In this document: positions 23,619-31,019 of the stretch, piece by piece | How the letters are laid out: the number at the start of each line of letters is the position of its first letter | Position numbering within the stretch: the stretch's first letter is position 1 | Assembly (NCBI GenBank): GCA_022563315.1 | Contig: JADFNO010000019.1 | Span: forward strand, 1 to 34,120 | Length of the DNA stretch: 34,120 nucleotides | From: Planctomycetota bacterium | GTDB lineage: Bacteria > Planctomycetota > Phycisphaerae > Phycisphaerales > SM1A02 | Direction of reading: 5' to 3' | Notes under the pieces: model-generated | Database searches by the model: none | What the model was told of the DNA's origin: nothing | What the model saw: only the letters and a program-made list of their open reading frames with translations | Position numbers and translations under genes: made by a program

Positions 23619-24792
23619 AGAGAACCTCGAACAAGACGAACACGTTCTTGACGGAACACTGATTAGCGGCAACAGATCGCTGATCATTTCCATCGCCTGC
23701 CTGTTAGTCCTGATTTGGCTTGCTGCGACCGGCTTCACTACTCTGGCCGCGGGCCTGCTGATAGTTTTTGTCCTCCTTGTCGCGTACAGGATGATGCGCC
23801 CGCTGGGCGGCGGATGGCATGAGCGGGTCCAGCTGGTGATCACGAAAGCGGGGCTGACAATCATTCGCGCTAACGGTCGGTCGTACCTCACAGACTGGAG
23901 CACGTTTGAATCGGTTCGGCTCGAGGAACTCTCCTTCGGCCTGCCTCACTCGCCTGACACCAGGCAGTTCAAGCTCACGTTCAGCAACGCGTACAAGCCG
24001 ACGATCAGCGCCTTCATTCATACACGCACGGCTGAGAAAGCCATCTTTCTCATGCCTGTCGAGTTTGCATTCGAGGCTCCACTGCAGGAAGCGACGATGC
24101 TTCGCGACGCGCTGGTTGCGTTGATCCAGTCGCGCGAGGAACCTCTTCGTGGGGTCAAACGCGAATCGCCTGACCCGGACGTGCTATTCCGCCTGAATCA
24201 CTGCATGCAATGTCTGTATTCTCTGACAGGGCTCAGCCGTGATGGCGCGTGCCCTGAGTGCGGCTGGACCTTTGATCGCAGCATGTTCCTACTCGACGGG
24301 CAAGTACACTCACGGAGCAAGGCGACCGCCGCGACACAGATTCTTGGCATCGTCACGGCCCTCGGATCCGTCATGGCATCAATGAGTTCGCCAACTGTAG
24401 GGATGTTGTGGTTCGTTGTCGGCATAACAGTCTTAGCGATCATTATTCCCGCAGTGCTTGGACGCAGAGGAGCGCTCCAGTTTCTCGCCACCTCGCGCGG
24501 GATCGAGGAATGGCGAGGCATGCGCTGTACGACTTCCCACGCATGGAACGATCTTGGCACATTGCACACGACCGAAGATGAATTCGCCCGGTCTCGCTTT
24601 GTATTGTGGTATGACGTCAAGGATCGAATACGATTAAGTCGGCTATTCAAAGTCTGGATCACATCACCCGCGGGCAAGCCCGTCGTCGACATTCTCCTGC
24701 GAGCGACGCCCGAGGCGGGACGGATGATCTGTCACGAAATAGACCGCCGGTGGGCGGATGGCCAGAAGCGGGCAAGCGGGGAACGCACATAG
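23611..24792 (+). CDS. Membrane protein with central zinc ribbon, function unknown
   Basis: I do not recognise a named family. The 393-residue protein starts at a GTG overlapping the ruvX stop by 8 bp. It has two membrane helices (about 22-40 and 43-60), a soluble PH-like stretch that reads WHERVQLVITKAGLTII, a zinc ribbon (CMQC at 198-201 and CPECG at 214-218), two more membrane helices (about 243-280), and a second soluble region to the end. The CxxC(Y)xLTGL...CPECG ribbon is a common module in Planctomycetota membrane proteins of unknown role (from memory). With four helices, the two soluble parts would face the same side, likely the cytoplasm. The codon overlap with ruvX suggests co-expression, but no functional link is known. 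It is convergent with the DUF1569 gene after 30 bp. Confidence 0.75.
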   Translation: MIEENLEQDEHVLDGTLISGNRSLIISIACLLVLIWLAATGFTTLAAGLLIVFVLLVAYRMMRPLGGGWHERVQLVITKAGLTIIRANGRSYLTDWSTFESVRLEELSFGLPHSPDTRQFKLTFSNAYKPTISAFIHTRTAEKAIFLMPVEFAFEAPLQEATMLRDALVALIQSREEPLRGVKRESPDPDVLFRLNHCMQCLYSLTGLSRDGACPECGWTFDRSMFLLDGQVHSRSKATAATQILGIVTALGSVMASMSSPTVGMLWFVVGITVLAIIIPAVLGRRGALQFLATSRGIEEWRGMRCTTSHAWNDLGTLHTTEDEFARSRFVLWYDVKDRIRLSRLFKVWITSPAGKPVVDILLRATPEAGRMICHEIDRRWADGQKRASGERT

Positions 24793-24822
24793 CGTGCGTC
24801 TTGGGATGCACCGTCGCGCGGG

Positions 24823-25332
24823 CTAGCGCGCCGGATGCATGAAACTAAGGTGCATCTCCGCGTGGCGGCAATGCATCTTCACCCAATCTTCGTGCGTCAT
24901 CGCTCCAAGCAAGGGACTTGGCTGCGTCATGCGCTCCCCGCTGTCGATTCGCCCCACGGCATCGCGTAGAGCCGAAACCGCGTCTTCCCATGTCGTTTCC
25001 GGATCAGGCAGCACCACATTCATTCGGGCCGGCAACTTGATCCCAGGCTTCATCGGTTTCGTCAAGATACGCTTCTTGAAAGGTCGAGCGAGCACTCGAA
25101 ACGGAAGCGGCGCCGTGAAACTAAATCCGTCGATCGCACCGTCAATGAAGAACGTCACGTGCTGAACGATCTGCGCCGGCGTCCAGTTGCCATCGGCGCA
25201 AAGGGACTCGCCGGTCTCGGACGTGACCGCCCCAAGCTGCTCCACATCACGCAAGATCTCGTGCAGCGTGTGGAATCGAAGTTTCCGGCGCGGCGCCACC
25301 TTCCGAGTATCAATCGCCGTATCACTCGGCAT
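24823..25332 (-). CDS. DUF1569 (DinB-like) protein
   Basis: The protein of about 169 residues matches the DUF1569 type of the DinB/YfiT-like four-helix bundle superfamily: LHEILRDVEQL, NWTPAQIVQHVTFFIDGAIDGF with the first His, LPDPETTWEDAVSALRDAV, and near the end MTHEDWVKMHCRHAEMHLSFM with further His residues. Such bundles use three His to bind a metal and often act as thiol-dependent transferases; the substrate here is unknown. ATG 25332 or GTG 25338 may be the start. Either way the gene begins inside the 3' end of pgl (overlap 11-17 bp), so the two are coupled. Confidence 0.82.
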   Translation of the reverse strand: MPSDTAIDTRKVAPRRKLRFHTLHEILRDVEQLGAVTSETGESLCADGNWTPAQIVQHVTFFIDGAIDGFSFTAPLPFRVLARPFKKRILTKPMKPGIKLPARMNVVLPDPETTWEDAVSALRDAVGRIDSGERMTQPSPLLGAMTHEDWVKMHCRHAEMHLSFMHPAR

Positions 25333-26137
25333 GTCCACACGCCTGAGCGTCCAGGAACCACTTCAACTCGCCCTGAGCCGGCAACACCCCCTTGATCGGC
25401 AGCTCGTCCAACGATTCGTGACCACTGGCCAACCGTTCGATCATCGGCGCCTTGGCCGAGCCGGTCACGAGCACGGCGATCATTCGCGCCGCGTTGATCA
25501 GCGGGAAAGTCATCGTCACGCGCTTCGGCGGATCGGCCTGCTTCGCCTCCACCCGCCGGATGAGGTGTATGCGTTCGTGCAGAACCTCCAAGCCGGGAAA
25601 CAGACTCGCGGTATGCCCGTCCAGCCCCATCCCCAAAAGGACGAAGTCCAGCCGGTCCTCCCCTGGTTGGCGACGTTGCAGCACTTCACGCAACTGCGAC
25701 TCGTAGTCGGAATCAGCCGTTTCCGACATCGCGGGGATGGCGTGAACATGATCCGCAGGAATCCCCGAGTGCACCACGATCGTCTCGTTGATCATTCGGA
25801 AGTTTGAGCGTTCATCATCAAGCCCAACGCAACGCTCATCGACGAGCCACAGGTGCGTGTGCGCCCACGGCAGTTGGCGGCAGTTTGGATCGTACATCAG
25901 CCGTTCGTACAAGGGCTGGGGCGTGCGGCCGCCGGACAACGCGAGATGGAAGTCGCCGAACTGTCGGACGCAGGTCACCGCCCGGGCGACGATCTCCGCC
26001 GCCAGAAGATCGACGAGCTGATCCGTCTGGGCGACAACCACCTCGCCGGGCAGCGGCGGTCCCACCAAGGTCGACTCGTCCAAGTCGTACGTTTTCGCGT
26101 CGTCCGGGCGCTGAAGTTTTGGCCGGGGCTGGATCAT
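25322..26137 (-). CDS. pgl: 6-phosphogluconolactonase
   Basis: Pgl hydrolyses 6-phosphogluconolactone in the oxidative pentose phosphate pathway. The 271-residue protein has the DevB-type sugar-isomerase fold: FHLALSGGRTPQPLYERL (about 63-80), HLWLVDERCVGLDDERSN (about 94-111) with the catalytic-region acidic residues, and LDFVLLGMGLDGHTASLFPG (about 163-182) with the conserved DGHTASLFP box. The first 25 residues are an extra, mostly polar N-terminal extension. The 3' end overlaps the DUF1569 gene. TATGAT lies 8 nt before the ATG and a GAGG lies 4 nt before it. zwf and gnd are not in the window. The RAYT gene is divergent, about 106 bp away. Confidence 0.94.
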   Translation of the reverse strand: MIQPRPKLQRPDDAKTYDLDESTLVGPPLPGEVVVAQTDQLVDLLAAEIVARAVTCVRQFGDFHLALSGGRTPQPLYERLMYDPNCRQLPWAHTHLWLVDERCVGLDDERSNFRMINETIVVHSGIPADHVHAIPAMSETADSDYESQLREVLQRRQPGEDRLDFVLLGMGLDGHTASLFPGLEVLHERIHLIRRVEAKQADPPKRVTMTFPLINAARMIAVLVTGSAKAPMIERLASGHESLDELPIKGVLPAQGELKWFLDAQACGHAE

Positions 26138-26145
26138 CGATCCTC

Positions 26146-26151
26146 ATCATA
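26146..26151 (-). promoter_or_regulatory. -10-like TATGAT before pgl
   Basis: The complement of 26146-26151 is TATGAT, ending 8 nt before the pgl ATG (26137). The expected transcript would start within 2 nt of the ATG. A GAGG sits 4 nt before the ATG, so the leader would be too short to use it fully. It is treated as a weaker case of the leaderless pattern. Confidence 0.35.
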
Positions 26152-26231
26152 ATGACCTCACGGGGGTCGCTTGACCAGTGCCCGGGCCCGCAATCTTTGC
26201 GACCAGCCGTGGCCGTGCCGAGGACGCCTTC

Positions 26232-26237
26232 TACACT
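26232..26237 (+). promoter_or_regulatory. -10-like TACACT six bases before the RAYT ATG
   Basis: TACACT is followed by 6 nt (TTGAGC) and the ATG at 26244. The hexamer and spacing are the same as for radA and the methyltransferase. It supports the ATG at 26244 over upstream in-frame codons and suggests the transposase is expressed from its own promoter. Confidence 0.45.
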
Positions 26238-26243
26238 TTGAGC

Positions 26244-26795
26244 ATGGTTGGACTGCTCACGTGGCCCACGTACGGAACGTGGTTCCCCGGTCAAGGCAGA
26301 GGTCGCATCGACCTTGAACCGGATCAGCCCGTCCGCTCGGTGCCCGAGCCGGTCCCCCTTGACGCCGCCCGTCGGCCGCGCGATGCCCCCTGGCCACCGG
26401 TTCGACTCGATGATCACCAGCGGCGGGCCGTGGCGAAGGACCTGATGCGCATCGCCGAGCTGCGCGAATTCAAGCTGCACCTGGTCATCGTCGCCGAAGA
26501 TCACGTGCACGTGCTTCTCTCGGGCGAACCCCAGGACGACATCCCTCGGCTCGTGCAGTTGATCAAGGGGGCGCTGAGCCGCAAGCTCACCGTCGTCGCC
26601 GGTGATTCGCCGCCGCGCTCATCGTCCGGCCGGGCGCTACCCCACCACAAGTGGTGGACCCGGCAATACGCCTTCCTCACCGTTGACAACCGAGCCGCGC
26701 TCGATCATATCTGGCCGGAACTTCTTGCTCATGCCCAGCAGGACGACGTGCTGTGCGAGGTGTTCAGCGACCGCCCGTCCATCCCGGTGGATTGA
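26244..26795 (+). CDS. REP-associated tyrosine transposase-like protein (Y1_Tnp, RAYT)
   Basis: RAYTs are single-copy, domesticated relatives of IS200/IS605 transposases that bind and cut REP hairpins in single-stranded DNA. The 183-residue protein starts MVGLLTWPTYGTWFPGQGRG, the family's LxTWxTYGTWLPG box, and has the HUH metal-binding motif in VAEDHVHVLLSG (His-Val-His, about residue 90). A later helix WWTRQYAFLTVDN holds a Tyr, though I cannot tell which Tyr is catalytic. There are no IS ends or target duplications around it, which fits a RAYT rather than an IS. A REP-like element lies about 6 kb upstream (20293) and another palindrome 1.5 kb downstream (28247). Whether it is active is unknown. 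Confidence 0.8.
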   Translation: MVGLLTWPTYGTWFPGQGRGRIDLEPDQPVRSVPEPVPLDAARRPRDAPWPPVRLDDHQRRAVAKDLMRIAELREFKLHLVIVAEDHVHVLLSGEPQDDIPRLVQLIKGALSRKLTVVAGDSPPRSSSGRALPHHKWWTRQYAFLTVDNRAALDHIWPELLAHAQQDDVLCEVFSDRPSIPVD

Positions 26796-26863
26796 GGCGA
26801 TCGTGGTGGTGCGGCGCTATCATTTCCCGTATTGATACGACCCATCCCACGGAATTGACGATC

Positions 26864-28222
26864 ATGGTTGGACGGCAATTTGCAACGCTCGCTCTGTTAG
26901 CTGCTTCGGCGCTCGGCCTCGTTGCGGCGCAACAAGATACGGCCGATCGTCCGAGTGGCGAAGTGTACCAGCCGCCGACGCAGCCGCTCGATCCGCGCAT
27001 CGATCCGAGCAAGCTCACCGAGTATGACCCGCCGCCGCTGCCGCAGCAGTTGATCCTGCCCATGCCGCCGCAGTTTCGCATCGCGCAGCAGCCTGAGCAG
27101 GTTCCCATCAGCGGCGAGCATTGGGATAAAGCCCACCAAGCGCTCGCCCGCGGTCTGGCCTATCTCCGCTCTGCGCAGAACCAGGACGGCGGCTGGTTGA
27201 CCGATACGCAAGCCGCTCCGACCGATGAGCCGGACAAGCCGGCGCCGATCGCGGTGGCGGTGACCGCGCTCGCCGCGAAAGCGATCATCCAGGCGCAGCC
27301 GCAGGCCCTGAACGACGCCGCGTTCCACCGAGCGATCCGTTTCATGCGCTCAGCCCAAAACGACGACGGCTCATTCGAAGGCGGCGCGCTGACCAACTAT
27401 GTCACGTCGGTGGTGGTCATGGCCCTGGCCGGCGCCGACGAACAGGATTTCCACGATGAGATCCACGACGCCACGCACTGGCTGGTCATCAAGCAGTGGG
27501 ACCAGACCGAAGGACTGACCGCCAAGCAGGACTGGTTCGGCGGGGCGGGCTACGGCAACCGGGGTCGACCCGATGTTTCCAACACCCAGACGATGCTCGA
27601 TGCGCTGTACGAGGCCGGGATGAGTCCCGACGAACCGGCCGTTCAACGGGCGCTTGCATTCATCTCACGCGCACAAAACCTTCAGGCGACGAACAAAGCG
27701 GAGTGGTCGGGCAACGACGGCGGATTCGTGTATACCCCGGCCAACGGTGGTGAGTCATTCGCCAGCCAGGCCGCGGGCGAAGGTCGGTATGGTGAGATCG
27801 TCCCCGCCGGTCAACAGCGCAGTCTGCGCAGCTATGGCTCGATGACCTACGCCGGTTTCAAGAGCATGTTGTATGCGGGGCTTTCACCCGATGATGTGCG
27901 TGTCCGCGCCGCCTTCGATTGGATCCGCAACCACTGGACATTCGATGAGAACCCCGGTTTGGGTCAACAGGGGCTGTACTACTACTACCACACGATGTCG
28001 CGCGCCCTTCGCGTCGCCCAGCAGGACACGATCACCGACGTCGATGACGTGGCCCACAACTGGCGTGAGGAGCTCATTGATGCGATCGCAACACGCCAGC
28101 GCGAGGATGGCAGTTGGCGGAACACCGCTGACCGCTGGCTCGAAGGCGAGCCGGTGATGGCGACGGTGTACGCGCTACTGGCCCTGGAAGAGGCGCTCAA
28201 GCCGACGCTCCAAACAGAATAG
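26864..28222 (+). CDS. Secreted prenyltransferase/squalene-cyclase-fold repeat protein
   Basis: The 452-residue protein has a signal peptide (MVGRQFATLALLAASALGL..., cleavage near VAA-QQ), a Pro/Gln-rich segment (about 30-85), and an alpha-toroid made of repeats that end in QW-like motifs: RSAQNQDGGW, RSAQNDDGSF and TRQREDGSW. The segment LGQQGLYYYYHTMSRAL is typical of secreted Planctomycetota members. The fold is that of squalene-hopene cyclase and related toroids, but the protein is exported and short, and it lacks the usual DXDDTA acid motif in its proper place, so terpene cyclisation is unlikely. A role in binding polymers, or as a scaffold, is only a guess. The start is ATG 26864 with a weak GGAA upstream. 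The esterase gene follows on the same strand. Confidence 0.82.
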   Translation: MVGRQFATLALLAASALGLVAAQQDTADRPSGEVYQPPTQPLDPRIDPSKLTEYDPPPLPQQLILPMPPQFRIAQQPEQVPISGEHWDKAHQALARGLAYLRSAQNQDGGWLTDTQAAPTDEPDKPAPIAVAVTALAAKAIIQAQPQALNDAAFHRAIRFMRSAQNDDGSFEGGALTNYVTSVVVMALAGADEQDFHDEIHDATHWLVIKQWDQTEGLTAKQDWFGGAGYGNRGRPDVSNTQTMLDALYEAGMSPDEPAVQRALAFISRAQNLQATNKAEWSGNDGGFVYTPANGGESFASQAAGEGRYGEIVPAGQQRSLRSYGSMTYAGFKSMLYAGLSPDDVRVRAAFDWIRNHWTFDENPGLGQQGLYYYYHTMSRALRVAQQDTITDVDDVAHNWREELIDAIATRQREDGSWRNTADRWLEGEPVMATVYALLALEEALKPTLQTE

Positions 28223-28246
28223 ACCGCGAAGCCGCAAGCGGATGCA

Positions 28247-28294
28247 GACGCCCATGGAGTGCAATCCCGACGCCCATGGATTGCAATCCATGGG
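28247..28294. repeat. Direct 21-bp repeat merging into a perfect 22-bp palindrome
   Basis: GACGCCCATGGAGTGCAATCC (in two parts: GACGCCCATGGA, GTGCAATCC) at 28247-28267 is repeated with one change (G to T) at 28269-28289. The second copy extends into a perfect 22-bp palindrome at 28273-28294 with half-site CCCATGGATTG. It is then followed by GTTGAAACGCC. It lies in the 116-bp gap between the toroid protein and the esterase, 45 nt before the esterase ATG. It looks like a dispersed intergenic palindrome with a partial duplication; it could also attenuate transcription. Confidence 0.65.
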
Positions 28295-28338
28295 TTGAAA
28301 CGCCTACGATCGGGTTCATCGTCACTCAAGGGAACATC

Positions 28339-29868
28339 ATGCGTTTTCACCGATTCAAGATCCGGTTGGTCGCCGCATTGTTTTTCGTTGTCACACCCGC
28401 AACCGCACAGGAACCGGCGCCGCTTCAATTTGCGGTCACCTATGACGCGGCGATCACCGACTCGTTCTCCGGGCGCGTATACGTCATGCTCGGCAGCGGC
28501 AGGATCGAGCCACGATTCGGGCCTAATTGGTTCAATACGCAACCCTTCTTTGCCATGGACGTGCAAGAGTGGAAACCAAACACGCCGCTCGTCTTCGACG
28601 ACTCGGCGCTGAGTTTCCCAGACCCGATCCAGCAACTGGCTGAGGGGAATTACTCGATCCAAGCGGTCATGCGGCTGAATCTCGATTCGCCTTCGATCGG
28701 TCGTGGACCCGGCACCGCGTATAGCAAAGCCTCAGTGCAACAACTCGACGGCGCCTCGACCGGCGAGATGCGATTGTTCATCGATCAAGTTGTACAACCG
28801 TCGTTGCGAAGGGATGTTGATACCGATCAGCGCAAACTCGTTCGTCTTCGAAGCGAATTGCTCAGTGCCTTCTACGGCCGTGACATTTTTATGGAGGCAG
28901 CGGTCGCGCTGCCGCAGGGATATCACGACAATCCTTCGCGGCGCTATCCAGCTTTGTACGTCATTCCCGGGTTCGGTGGGAATCATCGAGGCGCGCTGGC
29001 ATGGGGTCGGCGGTTGGTTCGCTCTGATGTAGATGGAATTGTGACGATCGGGCTGAACCCGCGATGCCTCACGGGTCATCACGTCTTCGCAGACTCAGCC
29101 AACAACGGACCGCGCGGCCAGGCGCTCATCGAGGAGATGATTCCCCATCTTGAACGCGAGTTCCGCATCGTGGCGCAACCGACCGGTCGGTTTCTCACTG
29201 GCGCATCATCGGGCGGTTGGTCGAGTCTGTGGTTGCAGGTGACGTATGCCGACGTTTTCGGCGGCGTGTGGTCGATTGTGCCCGACCCCGTTGATTTTCG
29301 CGATTTCCAGCGCATCAACCTCTACCAGACCGGCGAGAACATGTACGTGGACGAGACCGGAAACCGCAGGGCGATTGCGCGCCGCGGCGACGAGCCGATG
29401 CTTTGGTATGACGACTTCGCGAAGATGGAAGTCGTGCAAGGCCCCGGTGGACAGTTGTATTCCTTTGAGGCCGTGTTCAGTCCGCGCGGACCCGATGGCA
29501 AACCAATGCCACTGTACGGCCGAGAGACTGGCGAAGTGAATACGGACGTTGCGAATGCCTGGAGGAAATACGACATCGGTCTCGTACTCAAAGAGAATTG
29601 GCCCACGCTTGAATCGAAACTCACGGGCAAGCTGCGTATCTTTGCCGGCGAGAAAGATACGTTCTATCTGGAAGGCGCGGTTCGGTTACTCAAACAAACG
29701 CTTGATGAGCTCGGAAGCGATGCTGTGGTCGAGATTCTTCAAGGGCGCAATCACGGGAACGTCGCAGACCGGGCGCTGGGGCAGCGTATTCACCAGGAGC
29801 TGCGCGCGGTGTTCGACACGCATCACCCCCAGTACGCGACATCCACGCCCCAGGACGCAGCGCCTTGA
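28339..29868 (+). CDS. Secreted alpha/beta-hydrolase, putative esterase family
   Basis: The 509-residue protein has a signal peptide (MRFHRFKIRLVAALFFVVTPATA, cleavage near residue 23), an N-terminal beta-rich domain (about 25-150), and an alpha/beta-hydrolase domain of the enterochelin-esterase/esterase D type (about 165-490): YPALYVIPGFGGN, the nucleophile elbow LTGASSGGWSS with Ser290 in GxSxG, and a late RNHGNVAD segment that likely supplies the catalytic His. The acid residue is probably the Asp in FAGEKDTFY. The enzyme should act in the periplasm or outside, but its ester substrate is unknown. The start is ATG 28339 with CAAGGGAA upstream; in-frame upstream codons lie in the palindromic repeat. 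It is convergent with the membrane-protein gene after 23 bp. Confidence 0.85.
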   Translation: MRFHRFKIRLVAALFFVVTPATAQEPAPLQFAVTYDAAITDSFSGRVYVMLGSGRIEPRFGPNWFNTQPFFAMDVQEWKPNTPLVFDDSALSFPDPIQQLAEGNYSIQAVMRLNLDSPSIGRGPGTAYSKASVQQLDGASTGEMRLFIDQVVQPSLRRDVDTDQRKLVRLRSELLSAFYGRDIFMEAAVALPQGYHDNPSRRYPALYVIPGFGGNHRGALAWGRRLVRSDVDGIVTIGLNPRCLTGHHVFADSANNGPRGQALIEEMIPHLEREFRIVAQPTGRFLTGASSGGWSSLWLQVTYADVFGGVWSIVPDPVDFRDFQRINLYQTGENMYVDETGNRRAIARRGDEPMLWYDDFAKMEVVQGPGGQLYSFEAVFSPRGPDGKPMPLYGRETGEVNTDVANAWRKYDIGLVLKENWPTLESKLTGKLRIFAGEKDTFYLEGAVRLLKQTLDELGSDAVVEILQGRNHGNVADRALGQRIHQELRAVFDTHHPQYATSTPQDAAP

Positions 29869-29891
29869 CACAACCTGAGCCGGCGTCCGGC

Positions 29892-31016
29892 TTACTGTGG
29901 CCGCTGCCCCGCTCCGGCCGCATCGTCCTCCTGCGGCGCCGCCCCCGCCCAATCGCGTCGCCCTTTGGTCGCTGAATCGCCGGCATTCCGAACACGGGCG
30001 ATGGAGCGCGGGCACACGATATCGATGTGACGGGTCCGCTGCAGATGAAGCGTCACCGATTCGCCGCGCGGTCGAGTCAGCCGAACGGAACTGCCGCCGA
30101 CCAAGACAATCGCCAGATCCGTGGTCGCCGAGTCGCTCTTCATGCTGCGGACGACGATCGTGTCCCCGCCCGTTGCGGTGACAACGATCTTGTCATCCAG
30201 CACGTCGAGCTTCACGCCTTCACGCTGCACGGATTCGGTCAACTGCAGTTGGAACTCTTCCAGCGGTTCATGGTCCACGTTGAAGACGGCCACGAAACGT
30301 TCGGAGTAATCCACGAGAAAACCCGGGATTTCACACACGGCGCCGGCCTCCGAACCGAGTCCGACCAATTCGAGAATCACCGGCCGACCGATGTGGCGTT
30401 CGAGCATGGGCTCATAGGCGTTGCCCGCCGCGCCGACCAGCGTCTTACTGAGGTCATCGATCTTTGTGCGTTGGGTCTTGACCACGCCGCCGACCATACC
30501 GCCCTTGCCCACTTTCCCGGCAAACATGCCCATGACCTGGGTCAGCGCGTCGCGCAGGGTATTGACCACATTACGAACCCATCGCCATGACCGCCGCCAC
30601 GGCCCGGGGTTGAAGCTGCGACGAATCTGACGCCTCCGAACACGGCGCTCGTTGGGGGTCAGCGCCTCTTCAATCCTGCACAGCGCCAGACATTGGCCCA
30701 GCTCATCATCGAACAGCATGGCGCTGGTCTTGGTCAACCCCCGCTGGGTTTGGTACGGTGCGTCGAAGCGCACCTCGAGTCCCTGACTGTAAACGACCAG
30801 ATCACCCCAAAGTACCTGACCGCCTGTGGTCAAAAGCGTCACGTGATGATCGTTCAGCAGCTTCAGGCATTTGTCACGCTGTCGTCGACGAATAACGGCC
30901 CCAAGCATTGACGCGACAATGACGACAAGGACGGTCCACAAGAACAGATTGTCCAGACCCAGCCCGGACCCCGATGAGGCAGCGTCGCTTTGCGCCAGAA
31001 TCGTCGCCGCGATCAT
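29892..31016 (-). CDS. Single-pass membrane protein of unknown function, coupled to ctaA
   Basis: I do not recognise a family. The 374-residue protein has an N-terminal membrane segment (about 22-42; LFLWTVLVVIVASMLGAVI) followed by RRRQRDKC, so most of it should be cytoplasmic. The soluble part has a TTGGQVLWGDLVVYSQGLEV strand pair, a helical Arg/Trp-rich stretch (about 120-165), a Gly/Lys segment (GKVGKGGMVGGVV), and beta-rich C-terminal parts with GFLVDYSERFVAVFNVDHEP. The C-terminal 40 residues are disordered and Gln/Asp-rich. It starts 3 bp after the ctaA stop with GGAGG inside ctaA as ribosome-binding site, so it is translated from the heme A synthase mRNA. Its job may relate to respiratory membrane function, but that is inference from position only. 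Confidence 0.7.
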   Translation of the reverse strand: MIAATILAQSDAASSGSGLGLDNLFLWTVLVVIVASMLGAVIRRRQRDKCLKLLNDHHVTLLTTGGQVLWGDLVVYSQGLEVRFDAPYQTQRGLTKTSAMLFDDELGQCLALCRIEEALTPNERRVRRRQIRRSFNPGPWRRSWRWVRNVVNTLRDALTQVMGMFAGKVGKGGMVGGVVKTQRTKIDDLSKTLVGAAGNAYEPMLERHIGRPVILELVGLGSEAGAVCEIPGFLVDYSERFVAVFNVDHEPLEEFQLQLTESVQREGVKLDVLDDKIVVTATGGDTIVVRSMKSDSATTDLAIVLVGGSSVRLTRPRGESVTLHLQRTRHIDIVCPRSIARVRNAGDSATKGRRDWAGAAPQEDDAAGAGQRPQ

Positions 31017-31019
31017 CGC

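Noticed and set aside
28036-28053. DVDD in the toroid protein as a squalene-hopene cyclase catalytic motif
   Set aside because: The sequence is TDVDDVAHNW near the C-terminus, not DXDDTA in the central repeat region; the protein is secreted and short, so the match is treated as chance.
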